From assembly GCA_040219275.1 (NCBI GenBank), contig JAVJSU010000071.1, positions 78,679 to 142,678 of the forward strand: a stretch of 64,000 nucleotides of DNA. The letters run 5' to 3'. The notes under the pieces were generated by a model. The model was given only the letters and a program-made list of their open reading frames with translations. It did not search any database and had not been told where the DNA came from. The stretch is from JAVJSU01 sp040219275 (GTDB taxonomy: Bacteria > Chloroflexota > Anaerolineae > Aggregatilineales > Phototrophicaceae). Each line of letters starts with the position of its first letter. Position 1 is the first letter of the stretch. Made by a program: the position numbers and the translations under genes. Positions 32,849-42,251 of this stretch are shown piece by piece.

Positions 32849-33922
32849 TTACCCCATCGAGAGCTTCTCAGCCTCGGCGCGGGTCGCCAATTCGTCGATA
32901 AACTCGTCAAGGTCGCCATCCATCACCGCCGGCAAGTTGTAATTGCTGAGGTTGATGCGATGATCGGTCACGCGGTTTTGGGAATAATTATAGGTACGGA
33001 TTTTCTCCGCACGGTCACCCGTCCCTACCTGGTCGCGTCGCTCGGCTTCTTGCTCGGAACGTTGCTTCTCGACTTCCATCTCATATAGTTTGTTCAGCAA
33101 TCTCTGCTTAGCACGCAGACGGTTCTGTAACTGACTACGCTCGTCCTGCATTTCAACGACGAGACCGGAGGGAATATGCGTCATACGTACCGCGGAGTCC
33201 GTCGTATTCACCGACTGCCCGCCCGCACCCTGACTACGAAACACATCAACGCGCACATCGTTCATGTCGAGTTCAATGTCAACATCTTCCATCTCCGCCA
33301 TAATCGCCACCGTCACCGTGCTCGTATGCACCCGACCCTGGCTTTCCGTCGCCGGAACACGCTGAACACGATGCGTACCACCTTCATACTTAAACCGGCT
33401 AAACGCGCCCTTGCCCTTCACTTCAAACTCCACGCGTTTGTAACCGCCACCGCCCGTTTCATTCTCGGCGGTGACTTCTACCTTATAACGCTGGCTTTCC
33501 GCATAACGCACATACATACGGAACAAATCCGCCGCAAACAGCGCCGCTTCATCGCCACCCGCGCCGCCGCGAATTTCAATAATCACGTTCTTCTCATCAC
33601 GCGGATCTTTCGGAAGGAGCATCATCTTGAGTTCTTCACCAAGCGCGTCAATCTCGGCTTCCAAACTGGTGATTTCTTCCTTCGCCATATCGCGCAATTC
33701 AGGATCTTCTTCCTCATCGCGCATCATCTTCGCGTCATCAAGCTCATCGTTCATACGCTTGAACTCGCGGTATTTCGTGACCAATTCTTCAAGATTGGAG
33801 CGCTCTTTGGAATATTCGACGATCTTCTCATAATCCATCGCCACTTCAGGATCAGCAAGCAGACGGTCAAGTTCAGTAAAGCGGTTATCGACTTCCGCTA
33901 ATTTTTCTAACATAGGGTTCAC
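32849..33922 (-). CDS. prfA: Peptide chain release factor 1
   Basis: 357 aa, the normal length. RF1 recognises UAA and UAG and triggers peptide release on the ribosome. The stop-codon reading motif PAT is at 190-192 (VQRVPATESQGRVHTS), which identifies RF1 rather than RF2, and the catalytic GGQ is at 234-236 (SQGAGGQSVNTTDSAVR), whose Gln is methylated by PrmC, encoded at 59447 in this window. The N-terminal ~100 residues are the charged helical domain 1. Transcribed leftward, with the P-type ATPase gene upstream on the same strand about 210 bases away. Confidence 0.97.
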   Translation of the reverse strand: MNPMLEKLAEVDNRFTELDRLLADPEVAMDYEKIVEYSKERSNLEELVTKYREFKRMNDELDDAKMMRDEEEDPELRDMAKEEITSLEAEIDALGEELKMMLLPKDPRDEKNVIIEIRGGAGGDEAALFAADLFRMYVRYAESQRYKVEVTAENETGGGGYKRVEFEVKGKGAFSRFKYEGGTHRVQRVPATESQGRVHTSTVTVAIMAEMEDVDIELDMNDVRVDVFRSQGAGGQSVNTTDSAVRMTHIPSGLVVEMQDERSQLQNRLRAKQRLLNKLYEMEVEKQRSEQEAERRDQVGTGDRAEKIRTYNYSQNRVTDHRINLSNYNLPAVMDGDLDEFIDELATRAEAEKLSMG

Positions 33923-34023
33923 ACCTCAACGTATGTGACTAACAGGATGATGAATAAATGGATATAACACAAACAGAATCAACGTCTCAATTCTGCGGAT
34001 TGTCCTTATCGGGGAGGTATTTA

Positions 34024-34044
34024 TGTGGGGCAGTGCCCCTACAG
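34024..34044. repeat. Short GC palindrome upstream of prfA
   Basis: TGTGGGGCAGTGCCCCTACA; GGGGCA pairs with TGCCCC. Not the same element as the dispersed palindrome, but it shares the CCCCTAC end. Confidence 0.5.
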
Positions 34045-34132
34045 TTGATCGCGCCGTTTCGTCATTTTTATGATTATCATGCCCTTATTATACGCTGAAA
34101 TTCGCGTTTCTGTAGAGCGTCTTCCGCCCGAT

Positions 34133-36574
34133 TTATTCCACAGGGACAACATCCGGCTGAGTCAGGGTGTAATAGTCATGCAAGAGCGAACGTTTCCGCA
34201 TCCCAACGCTAACGACGATGCTACACAGCAAGAACACCAGCAACACCAGACCGAGTATCTCGATTGGGGGCCACTGAAATTCAAATATATCGGGGAACAG
34301 CGTCGCCGCACCCAGCGCCCCACCCGTCAACACAAAGGTAATCACCGTCGCCAATGGATAGCGGAAATAGGTTCGCGGTTGTGCAACATCAATCCCGCAC
34401 ACAAACAGGAAGATCATCAAACTATAGAGGATAAACAGCAGAGTTGTTGTGCTCCGTGCAATAAGTAAATTTTCATCCACATAACGATAGGTCACCAGAT
34501 ACGTAAAGGCGATCCCGATGGCGCTAATCAATCCCGCCGTCAAGATATAATCGAACACATCATCCCGGAAGCCTTTGATTTTATTGGGTCTAATCAAGCC
34601 AATCGCCAGCAACCCGCCGGGGATATTCACTGTCCCAAACGCCGCCCAGCTAATTTGAATCGGCGTAATCGGGAACGGCAAAGCCATAAAGTAAACGAAT
34701 ATAAACAACAACGTGTTATAGACATTCTTCGTCAGGAACATCTTGGTACTACCGAACAGAGTCTGCGTGATGCGCGTCCCTTCTTCAAATGCTAATGGCA
34801 AGGTGGACATCGCATTATTCAGCAGGACAATATCCGCCACATCTTTGGTGATTTGCGCGCCCGCATTCATCGCAATCGCCAGATCAGCCTCTTTTAGCGC
34901 CGGAACATCATTCACGCCGTCGCCGACCATCGCCACATAATGCCCCTGTCGCCGCAATGCCGCGATGATACGCTTCTTGGTTTCCGGTTCCACCCGTGCG
35001 AACACGTCGGCTTCCAGCACCGCTTGCTCTAAGATGGAGTCCGGCATCGCATCCAATTGTTCGCCGGTATATGCCACGGACACATCCATACCTGCGCGTT
35101 CCGCCACCGCCCGTACCGTCTGTACACTATCGCCGGAAATCACCTTCGGACGGACATCCAACGCCATGAATGCTTCCAGCGTTGCCTTACTGTCATGCCG
35201 CACCTGATCGCTAATAACGATCAACGCCAGCGGGGTCATCTGCGCCTTATCCAGATCATGTCCTTCCGGTGATGGTGGATTGACCGATTTAGCAAAGGCA
35301 AGCACACGATAGCCTTCAGAAGCGTAATCCATCACCGTCGTACCATGTGCGCCGCCAATCACCCGCTCCGGCGCGCCGAGATAATAGGTGCCATCCGAGA
35401 AGACCATTGCGCCCCATTTACGCGCAGAGGTAAAAGGAATTTCTGCGTTTTTTTCATCAAGTTCGTCCAACTGCGATTCATCTAGCGCATAGTGATGCGA
35501 AATCGCCGTTGCAGTCGTGTTTTGATGCGATAAGTTACCCACATAATTTTTGAGTTGCTGGCTGATCGTCGCTTCGTCAATGTTATCAACAGGCAAAATT
35601 TTATCCACCGCCAGACGATTCTCCGTAAGCGTTCCAGTTTTATCGAAGCACAGCACCGTGACATTCGCCATCGATTCAACCGCGTTCACCCGTTGAATCA
35701 GCGTTTGGTGACGGGTGATGTTGACCGCGCCAATCGTCAGCGCCAAAGTCGATGCCAGCACCAATCCCTGTGGGACAAGGCTTGTCGAAAACACGACCAT
35801 GTTCTTGACTGTCTGGATAAAGCCTTCATCTGTACGGAAACCAGCGATCATCAACATCGGACCGAAAATCACGAGGATCATCAATGCTAACTTGACAATC
35901 GTAGCGATCTTTTTCTGTGTCGGCGTGAGGGTATTCTTATAGACCTTCGCCGTGTTTGTCAGGCGGTTAACCGTGCTTTTCGCACCGATTTGCTCTGCGA
36001 TCATCAAGCCAGAACCTGCGATACAAAATGAACCAGAGGTAATAGGATTGTCGAGTTGCTTGTGTACCGCGTCAGATTCACCAGTGACCTGAGACTCATC
36101 CACTTCAAGGGAATCGCTATGGATCACCTTGCCATCCACAACAATACGCTCCCCCGGTTGAATCAGAATCACCTCATCAATGACCACTGTATCGTTGGGG
36201 ATGGTCTCAATCTGTCCATCACGCATGACCTGCACGGTTTTCGGCGCTAAATCCGCCAACTCATCAAGCTTACGCTTGGCGTTAATCTCCTGCACCGTGC
36301 CAACGAGCGAGTTGGTCACCACGCTAAAGCCAGCGAATAAGACTGTCCAATAATCCTGCGATAGCAACACAATCAGCAACATCGCAAACAGCACGATATT
36401 AAACACGTTAAAGACATTATGACGGAAAATATCAATGTAAGAACGCCCGCCACGCGCCTCAAAACGGTTGACTTCCCCGCGCTGAATACGGTCTTGCACC
36501 TGCGCGGCGCTTAACCCTGTGATATGCGTGCCGGTTCGTCTGATTGAATTGGTTGTGGGCGTTTTAGTCGTCAT
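34133..36574 (-). CDS. Cation-transporting P-type ATPase, CtpE-like
   Basis: 813 aa, eight to ten membrane helices. The phosphorylation motif DKTGT starts at Asp311 (VLCFDKTGTLTENRLAVDKI), the actuator motif is TGES at 164-167, and the hinge MVGDGVNDVPALKEADLAIA precedes the C-terminal helices. The TM4 sequence SLVPQGLVLA and the N-terminal EVNRF...FRHNVFNVFN match mycobacterial CtpE and streptococcal CaxP rather than heavy-metal P1B pumps; there are no N-terminal CxxC metal-binding domains. CtpE-type enzymes are implicated in calcium uptake; the ion here is inferred. It runs leftward toward prfA. Confidence 0.9.
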   Translation of the reverse strand: MTTKTPTTNSIRRTGTHITGLSAAQVQDRIQRGEVNRFEARGGRSYIDIFRHNVFNVFNIVLFAMLLIVLLSQDYWTVLFAGFSVVTNSLVGTVQEINAKRKLDELADLAPKTVQVMRDGQIETIPNDTVVIDEVILIQPGERIVVDGKVIHSDSLEVDESQVTGESDAVHKQLDNPITSGSFCIAGSGLMIAEQIGAKSTVNRLTNTAKVYKNTLTPTQKKIATIVKLALMILVIFGPMLMIAGFRTDEGFIQTVKNMVVFSTSLVPQGLVLASTLALTIGAVNITRHQTLIQRVNAVESMANVTVLCFDKTGTLTENRLAVDKILPVDNIDEATISQQLKNYVGNLSHQNTTATAISHHYALDESQLDELDEKNAEIPFTSARKWGAMVFSDGTYYLGAPERVIGGAHGTTVMDYASEGYRVLAFAKSVNPPSPEGHDLDKAQMTPLALIVISDQVRHDSKATLEAFMALDVRPKVISGDSVQTVRAVAERAGMDVSVAYTGEQLDAMPDSILEQAVLEADVFARVEPETKKRIIAALRRQGHYVAMVGDGVNDVPALKEADLAIAMNAGAQITKDVADIVLLNNAMSTLPLAFEEGTRITQTLFGSTKMFLTKNVYNTLLFIFVYFMALPFPITPIQISWAAFGTVNIPGGLLAIGLIRPNKIKGFRDDVFDYILTAGLISAIGIAFTYLVTYRYVDENLLIARSTTTLLFILYSLMIFLFVCGIDVAQPRTYFRYPLATVITFVLTGGALGAATLFPDIFEFQWPPIEILGLVLLVFLLCSIVVSVGMRKRSLLHDYYTLTQPDVVPVE

Positions 36575-36654
36575 GGGTTTCCAATAAATGTTGAATTCAG
36601 GTAGTCACGCTAACTGTAATGAAAAAACCGTTATCAGACAACCCACCAGATGGC

Positions 36655-37140
36655 TTATTGTTGTGCTGGTTTCTTCAACATGCCCTTATAGATACCCGGA
36701 TGCGAGTCCGGAATAACCGTCGCACCGACCAGCTTCGTATAAAAATCTACCGGACCCGCCCCGCCGATAATTGCGTAGCCGTAGCCATCCCACTTCATAG
36801 CATAGAGCGCAATGACGAGTAGCGCCGCGCCTGTGCCTTTTCCTCGTGCGATTTCTCGCACCCCTGTCGGACCGAAAAAGCCTTTCATGGTGGCATTTAC
36901 CACAGAAAAGCCGATCACATCGCGCTCATGTTCCGCGACGAAGCAGGTCGGCGGATTGTTGCCGAATGCCGCCTCGGTTTCGCTCACCCAATAGGCACTG
37001 AATTCTTCGCCCACCCATTGGGTGATGAGGTGTTTTTCCGGCGCGATTGCACGGCGAATCGTGATTCCGAGTGAATGTTGTTTTTCTATAAACGGGTCGA
37101 GTGGAGGTAGGTCATACAATTTCACGAGCATATCAGGCAT
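36655..37140 (-). CDS. GNAT-family N-acetyltransferase
   Basis: 161 aa, cytoplasmic. The acetyl-CoA-binding core is visible at about 95-125: GFFGPTGVREIARGKGTGAA, corresponding to the R/Q-x-x-G-x-G/A motif A, followed by a helix and the beta-bulge region YAIIGGAGPVDFYTKLVGAT. It transfers acetyl groups to an amine of unknown identity. A charged N-terminal extension precedes the fold. The gene is alone, with the Uma2 gene upstream on the same strand about 60 bases away. Confidence 0.85.
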   Translation of the reverse strand: MPDMLVKLYDLPPLDPFIEKQHSLGITIRRAIAPEKHLITQWVGEEFSAYWVSETEAAFGNNPPTCFVAEHERDVIGFSVVNATMKGFFGPTGVREIARGKGTGAALLVIALYAMKWDGYGYAIIGGAGPVDFYTKLVGATVIPDSHPGIYKGMLKKPAQQ

Positions 37141-37199
37141 GGGAGCGTCTCTTTCGTGTAAGCCAACTACGGAGATTATAGCCCATTTAGATTGAGAAA

Positions 37200-37766
37200 T
37201 TAGTCAGCGAAAATATCGCTCACTTTGATGCTGAGTTCCGGCAATACGGGCATACCGCTAATCACAGCATCTTTGCGATAATGCCGGACTTTTTCACCGG
37301 GTAGATGCACGGAAACGCGTTTTTCGCCGGGTCGAACCACCCAGACAACCGTTCCAACAGAGAGATAATTGGTGACTTTGGTAACCAGTTTATCCATCTC
37401 GTCCTGACGATCCGATGAAATCACTTCTACAGCGAGATCAGGTGGATTGGGATTGTAGCCGGATTTCGCCAATTGCGGTTGTTTTTCGTAGGAGATGTAG
37501 GCAACATCAGGCGCGTAACGTTCACCCGCCACCATGTAGCCGCCCGCCTCGCCAGTGACATGCCCTTTGATCTTATTTTGATGCAAAAATAGCTTGATGA
37601 GAAAAATAATCTGTGCAGAAATTGCAGATACATACGGATTTGATGGCACTTCGACGATCTCCCCGGCAATGAATTCAAACATTTTTTCCGCGTTTTCCGG
37701 TGTGTTAATAAATGTTTCAAACTGTTCTAGTGTAAAAATGGGTGTCTCAATTTGTTCTAAGGTCAT
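37200..37766 (-). CDS. Uma2 family PD-(D/E)XK nuclease-like protein
   Basis: 188 aa, cytoplasmic. The Uma2 core reads ERYAPDVAYISYEKQPQL, then NPPDLAVEVISSDRQDEM with Asp and Glu-x-x of the nuclease site, KVTNYLSVGTVVWVVRPGEK and the terminal VLPELSIKVSDIF. Uma2 proteins are very common in cyanobacteria and Chloroflexota and are of unknown biological role; they are often scattered as paralogues. A second member is at 58135 in this window, in the surE operon. Confidence 0.9.
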   Translation of the reverse strand: MTLEQIETPIFTLEQFETFINTPENAEKMFEFIAGEIVEVPSNPYVSAISAQIIFLIKLFLHQNKIKGHVTGEAGGYMVAGERYAPDVAYISYEKQPQLAKSGYNPNPPDLAVEVISSDRQDEMDKLVTKVTNYLSVGTVVWVVRPGEKRVSVHLPGEKVRHYRKDAVISGMPVLPELSIKVSDIFAD

Positions 37767-37820
37767 GGCTTATTCTCAAATACCGCCTGATGTCGTCAAT
37801 TATATCATCGGAATCAAAAA

Positions 37821-37842
37821 GGTGAGGCGGCTTGACCTCACC
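37821..37842 (-). terminator. Hairpin terminator on the minus strand without a full gene
   Basis: GGTGAGG and CCTCACC pair perfectly around CGGCTTGA, and on the minus strand a run of five T follows. The only coding material upstream on that strand is a short remnant at 37860-37920 (see findings). Confidence 0.6.
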
Positions 37843-37859
37843 GCTCGCATGTCTTTTGG

Positions 37860-37975
37860 TTAAGCAAAGACCGTGTGGGGTTTCTCTTCGAGTTCACCAT
37901 CCATTGGTTTCGGCAACGGTCACATCAACGACTTTTACGCGAATATTACCGGATTGAAAAAATATGAGACGCGCT
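37860..37975 (-). pseudogene. Possible 3' remnant of a degraded gene
   Basis: On the minus strand a frame ends PLPKPMDGELEEKPHTVFA then TAA at 37861, about 20 bases before the terminator at 37821. Upstream the reading continues in another frame, SGNIRVKVVDVTVAETN, until a stop. This looks like the tail of a protein disrupted by a frameshift and truncated by the gene at 38020. The family is not recognised. Confidence 0.35.
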
Positions 37976-38019
37976 ATGGTAAAGTACACTTAACAAATGT
38001 TTGAATGAAGGATGGTTTC

Positions 38020-39132
38020 ATGAAACGCTTGCTGATTCTCCTGTCGCTATTATTGCTCTGTTCCGGCGCAATCACCGCGCAATCAGACGAAACAATTTTG
38101 GTTGATACCCTGCTAGATCGTATGGAACAAGCCGTGATGCGTGGTGATTCCGTTGCCTATCTCGCCAATGTTGATCTCTCCGATCCGATTTTTGCACGGG
38201 AGCACACCAATTGGGCGGAAGATTGGGCGGACGGTGATTACCTGACTGATTTTGAGCTTGAGGCGGAAAATATCGACACAATCAACGGCTATACGATTGC
38301 TGATCTAACGATGCGCTGGGAAAGTACATTAGAGGAAAATCCCGGCATGACTGCCCGCTTCGCCGCAAAATTTATCGTCGATACCGAAATGGGCATCGCG
38401 CTTTACGCAGGGGAATATTGGGAAAGCACTCCGAGTGAACATTTTGTTATCTTATCCGCACCGGGTCAGCAAACCGCCGCCGATGCACTTCTGCCAGAAT
38501 TACCGGACATCTACGACAGCGTGACCACTGCCTACGGGTACGAACCCAACACACAGATGCAGATCAAAATTTACGCCACGCGGCAGGCACTCGTCGCCAC
38601 GACTCTGCTGAGTTTGCCGGAGATCGCCGGATGGAACGAACCGGGCGAATCGCTCAAAATTATCGACGCGGGACCGGAAAGTGATGGCATCATTGTCGCA
38701 CACGAATTCACCCATTTCTTGACGTTTAATCAGGCGGACGACACACACGGAAATATCCCATGGTGGGCATCAGAAGGTATCGCGGATTACATGGCGCAGA
38801 ATTACATCAACGATGGCGAACAAACCTTCGCGGAGATTACGGTTGGTTCAATCCAACAATTAGCCGAGCGTGGAAGTCTAGTCGGGTGGGAGGAGATCAG
38901 TGTTTTTGAAGATACGCCTGTTCCGCTATGGCGTTACGTGTATCCACAGGGCTACACATTTATGCACTTTCTGACGGAAGTACACAGCGCGGAAGCCCGT
39001 AACGCGTGGCTACACAATCTCGCTCATGACATGACTATTGACGAAGCAACTGAAGCCATTTTTGACATAACCTTCGATGAATTAGATGTTGAATTTCTGG
39101 CGTGGTTGCTGGCATACGAGGCGGATGAATAA
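38020..39132 (+). CDS. Secreted gluzincin-type (MA clan) peptidase-like protein
   Basis: 370 aa from the ATG at 38020, which has AAGGA upstream; a reading from 38005 adds five residues. Signal peptide about 1-21 (MKRLLILLSLLLLCSGAITA). Zinc motif HEFTH (228-232) with the third ligand probably Glu252 in WASEGIADYMAQNY, as in gluzincins. The region before it is a beta-rich prodomain-like part with GYTIADLTMRWEST. No close peptidase family can be named. It likely acts outside the membrane on peptides or on cell-wall components. Transcribed rightward, convergent with the TolB-like gene. Confidence 0.82.
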   Translation: MKRLLILLSLLLLCSGAITAQSDETILVDTLLDRMEQAVMRGDSVAYLANVDLSDPIFAREHTNWAEDWADGDYLTDFELEAENIDTINGYTIADLTMRWESTLEENPGMTARFAAKFIVDTEMGIALYAGEYWESTPSEHFVILSAPGQQTAADALLPELPDIYDSVTTAYGYEPNTQMQIKIYATRQALVATTLLSLPEIAGWNEPGESLKIIDAGPESDGIIVAHEFTHFLTFNQADDTHGNIPWWASEGIADYMAQNYINDGEQTFAEITVGSIQQLAERGSLVGWEEISVFEDTPVPLWRYVYPQGYTFMHFLTEVHSAEARNAWLHNLAHDMTIDEATEAIFDITFDELDVEFLAWLLAYEADE

Positions 39133-39146
39133 AACTTAACCAGATT

Positions 39147-40175
39147 TTAGGGTCGCCACACGGCATGATAATCCGCACCAGCATATTGCGTTAAGCGTTC
39201 GTGTTGCGTGCCGTCGCGTCGCATTCTATAGAGGTCACGATTACCGTTCTCGGTGGTTTCGTAGATAATGTAAGCGCCATCAAGTGACCACACGGGCGCA
39301 GAGCCACCGTGCAACGTGAGTCTGCGGATGTTCGTGCCGTCCGCGTTCATCATGGCGACTTCCGGCAAGCCATAACGCGAGGTGACGAATGCGATTTCTG
39401 CCCCATTCGGTGACCATGCCGGTTGCACATCCGTCGCGGGGTCGTCCGTCAGGTTGATGATGTCGCCTGTGATGAGGTTGACCGCGAAAATATCGGCATT
39501 GCCATTGGGCGAGGTGACGAACGCGATGTGTAGACTATCCGCCGACCACACAAACTCATGATCTTGAGAGCGCACGCCTACTAAAAATTGCGCCTCTGTG
39601 CCCGCACTCGCAATCACATAAATACTCCGATCTCCGCCTCTAAACGTCGAAAAAGCGATCATCGTGCCGTCCGGCGACCATTGCGGAAAACGATCTAGCG
39701 CCGTGTCTTGCGTCAGGTTGCGGGGATTACTCCCGTCTGCGTCCATCACATAGATTTCGTTGTTACGGTCACGGGTGGTTTCAAAGGTGATCTGTGTGCC
39801 ATCCGGTGACCAATCCGCCGCAAAATCACTGCTCGGATTGTGAGTCAGGTTTTTCGCACCGCGCCGACTACCCGGATAGACCAGATATAACTCGCTGTTC
39901 GCATCCCGAAATGAGGTCACCAGAAGCGCGTCACCATCCGCAGACCAGACCATGCCGCTATCGTTGGCAACCGCGCCATTTAACGGCATCTCCCACCGTC
40001 GTTGCAAATCGAGCAGATAGATATATTGCACCGCGTTCCGCTGACTAAAGAAGGCGATCATCTCCGCACGAAAAATTGTATTTCCAGCAACACCCGCACC
40101 ATAAATCAGCCCGATTGCAAACAGAGTAAGGGGAACGATCAGCTTAATCATGAACCAGCTAATCAAGGTCGCCAT
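39147..40175 (-). CDS. TolB-like beta-propeller protein C
   Basis: 342 aa, N-terminal membrane helix (about 6-28, FMIKLIVPLTLFAIGLIYGA) as signal anchor, then six WD40-like/PD40 repeats with the phrases SADWSPDGTQITFETTRDRN, FPQWSPDGTMIAFSTFRGGD and VQPAWSPNGAEIAFVTSRYG. Such propellers bind peptides or lipoproteins and are often outside the cytoplasm. It is the last gene of a four-gene set with two more propeller genes and holB. It overlaps the preceding gene by 13 bases. Confidence 0.85.
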   Translation of the reverse strand: MATLISWFMIKLIVPLTLFAIGLIYGAGVAGNTIFRAEMIAFFSQRNAVQYIYLLDLQRRWEMPLNGAVANDSGMVWSADGDALLVTSFRDANSELYLVYPGSRRGAKNLTHNPSSDFAADWSPDGTQITFETTRDRNNEIYVMDADGSNPRNLTQDTALDRFPQWSPDGTMIAFSTFRGGDRSIYVIASAGTEAQFLVGVRSQDHEFVWSADSLHIAFVTSPNGNADIFAVNLITGDIINLTDDPATDVQPAWSPNGAEIAFVTSRYGLPEVAMMNADGTNIRRLTLHGGSAPVWSLDGAYIIYETTENGNRDLYRMRRDGTQHERLTQYAGADYHAVWRP

Positions 40176-41365
40176 CGCGGATCCGAATCTGAAGCCAATG
40201 GATTAGCGCGGGTAATCGCACGTAAGCCGGTGCCATCTACGTTGACGATATAGAGTTGCCTGCCCTGCCCATTTGCGACACGGAAAATGACCTGTTCACC
40301 ATCCGGTGACCAGAAGCTACCGTTTCCTAAATTACTGAAAAATGTGGCTGAAGGCGATTGCTGATACAGTGATTCGGTGAGGTGTATGGTTTCGCCGCTG
40401 ACAATATCAACCGTGTACAACTGTGGCTGTGCGGACGTTCCGCCGGTATACAACAAGCGTGTGCCGTCCGGCGACCATTGCGGATAGCCCTCCGGTTGAG
40501 GATGATTCGTCAGGTTACGTGGATTGTTTCCGTCTGCGTCCATCACATAAATATCCATACTCCTGCCACGATCCGACTGAAAAGCGATCAGACTGCCATC
40601 CGGCGACCAGACCGGATTGGTGTCACTAGCAGGATGATTGGTCAAATTAAGTGTGGCATCCGTCTCCACATCCATCCGAAAAATATCGTCGGCGGGTTGC
40701 ATATAACACATCAAAAAGCGACTATCGGGCGACCATTGATAATTGGTACAGCCCACCAATGAGGTCGCCACCAATTCAGGTTCAGCGGTTTCCACTGTAT
40801 CGACATCCATAATATAAAAGCCCCCGATGCCACCATTTGCCACAAAATAAGCGATCTTCTGGCTATCCGGCGACCATAAACCAAAAAGTACATTCCCAAA
40901 TGCACTATTCACCTGTCGAATATTCGTACCGTCCGCGTCCATGACGTAAAGTTCCATCACGTCGGTGCGATCACTCCGAAAAGCAATCATCGTCCCATCC
41001 GGCGACCATCGCGGGTCAAAATCTCCCGCAGGGTTATTCGTCAGATTACGAATTTCGCCCTGTCTCGTTTGGATGACTATATCTGATCGAAAGTAATCAT
41101 CATAAAGCAATAATTCGCCGTCTGGTGACCACTGTGGCATGTTGAAAATGGTGCTCAAATTGATCTCTAAAAGTCGATCAATATCAAGCATGTTATAGCC
41201 GTGCCCCCGCAGTCCAATGCTATCCCGCACAAAAATGATTTCACGCGATTGATTATGAAGTGTGCCGAGTTGAATCAGCGCATACGAAACACCAGCCAGC
41301 CAGAACGACAGAACACACGCCAGAATCACCAATTTTCGTAGAATCAAAGTTGCCGCACAATCCAC
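40163..41365 (-). CDS. TolB-like beta-propeller protein B
   Basis: 400 aa. Signal anchor at about 11-33 (LVILACVLSFWLAGVSYALI), then about seven PD40 repeats (for example FDPRWSPDGTMIAFRSDRTD, TNPVWSPDGSLIAFQSDRGR, GYPQWSPDGTRLLYTG). Paralogue of the proteins on both sides, with a recognisable repeat phase, so the three arose by duplication. The start is uncertain because of overlapping and nearby Met codons. Middle gene of the set, 29 bases from propeller A. Confidence 0.83.
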   Translation of the reverse strand: MDCAATLILRKLVILACVLSFWLAGVSYALIQLGTLHNQSREIIFVRDSIGLRGHGYNMLDIDRLLEINLSTIFNMPQWSPDGELLLYDDYFRSDIVIQTRQGEIRNLTNNPAGDFDPRWSPDGTMIAFRSDRTDVMELYVMDADGTNIRQVNSAFGNVLFGLWSPDSQKIAYFVANGGIGGFYIMDVDTVETAEPELVATSLVGCTNYQWSPDSRFLMCYMQPADDIFRMDVETDATLNLTNHPASDTNPVWSPDGSLIAFQSDRGRSMDIYVMDADGNNPRNLTNHPQPEGYPQWSPDGTRLLYTGGTSAQPQLYTVDIVSGETIHLTESLYQQSPSATFFSNLGNGSFWSPDGEQVIFRVANGQGRQLYIVNVDGTGLRAITRANPLASDSDPRWRP

Positions 41366-41393
41366 CGGAGGCGAAAGTATGGATAAGGGGTCA

Positions 41394-42251
41394 TCATTTT
41401 ACCCAGAATGGCGCGTAATCGCTGTTGGGATGGGTCGTCAGCCGGCGCACATCGCCACCACGATCATTCATGATGTAAATTTCAGGATTACCACTGCGGC
41501 GCGAACTAAAAGCGATGTGTGTGCCATCCGGTGACCAGACCGGCGCAAAATCACTGCCCGTTCTTGCCGTCAGTCGGTGTAAATTGCCACCATCGGCATC
41601 CATCACAAAAATTTCGCCATCCCCATCCCGAAATGAAGTAAAGACGATGTGTGTGCCATCCGGTGACCACGCATACTCGCTATCTGTGCCTTCGTGATCG
41701 GTCAAATTGATCTGCTCACCTGTCTCCACATCTAACCGGATGATGTCAAAATCCCCGTTGATGCGTGACATAAACAGAATCTGCGACTCATCAGGCGACC
41801 AGATCGGGCAGACCTGATAGCCGGTCTCGCCGTTCGCATCGGTCAGGTTTACCAGTTGGAGCGTAGTGGTGTTCAGGAGATAAATATCAAAATTACCATC
41901 CAGCGCGGACTCGAACAGAATTTGAGTTTGATTCTGTGAGTAAATCGGGAAAATGGGCTGATATTGCGCGGCATAAGGATAGGCTTGATAGGTAGCGATG
42001 CCCTGCCATTGGTTGATGTTCGGACATAAAAAATTGGAGGATGGGACAAATCGCTCTGCGGGCTGAATCAACAGCAAACGCGGATGCCGACTATCCATCA
42101 AATAAACGCGTGATGTGCCTGTTCTATTGGAGGCGAATTCCAGAATAGCGGATTCTGATCTTCGCCCGACGAGAATCGCAAGTCCGGCAAAAATAACGCA
42201 TATCCCAACAGTGACGATGAATACACGCATCCATAATCGGCTTAGGATCAA
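41394..42251 (-). CDS. TolB-like beta-propeller protein A
   Basis: 285 aa. N-terminal hydrophobic segment (about 8-27, RVFIVTVGICVIFAGLAILV) and PD40 repeats such as VCPIWSPDESQILFMSRING, SEYAWSPDGTHIVFTSFRDG and FAPVWSPDGTHIAFSSRRSG. The shortest of the three paralogues, with about five blades. It starts inside the last codons of holB (ATGA overlap), so its translation is coupled to that of a DNA replication subunit, an odd combination. Confidence 0.85.
   Translation of the reverse strand: MILSRLWMRVFIVTVGICVIFAGLAILVGRRSESAILEFASNRTGTSRVYLMDSRHPRLLLIQPAERFVPSSNFLCPNINQWQGIATYQAYPYAAQYQPIFPIYSQNQTQILFESALDGNFDIYLLNTTTLQLVNLTDANGETGYQVCPIWSPDESQILFMSRINGDFDIIRLDVETGEQINLTDHEGTDSEYAWSPDGTHIVFTSFRDGDGEIFVMDADGGNLHRLTARTGSDFAPVWSPDGTHIAFSSRRSGNPEIYIMNDRGGDVRRLTTHPNSDYAPFWVK

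Noticed and set aside
34024..34044. Palindrome upstream of prfA as an eighth copy of the dispersed element
   Set aside because: It shares the CCCCTAC end but not the CGACCT/AGGTCG core, so it is treated as a different element.
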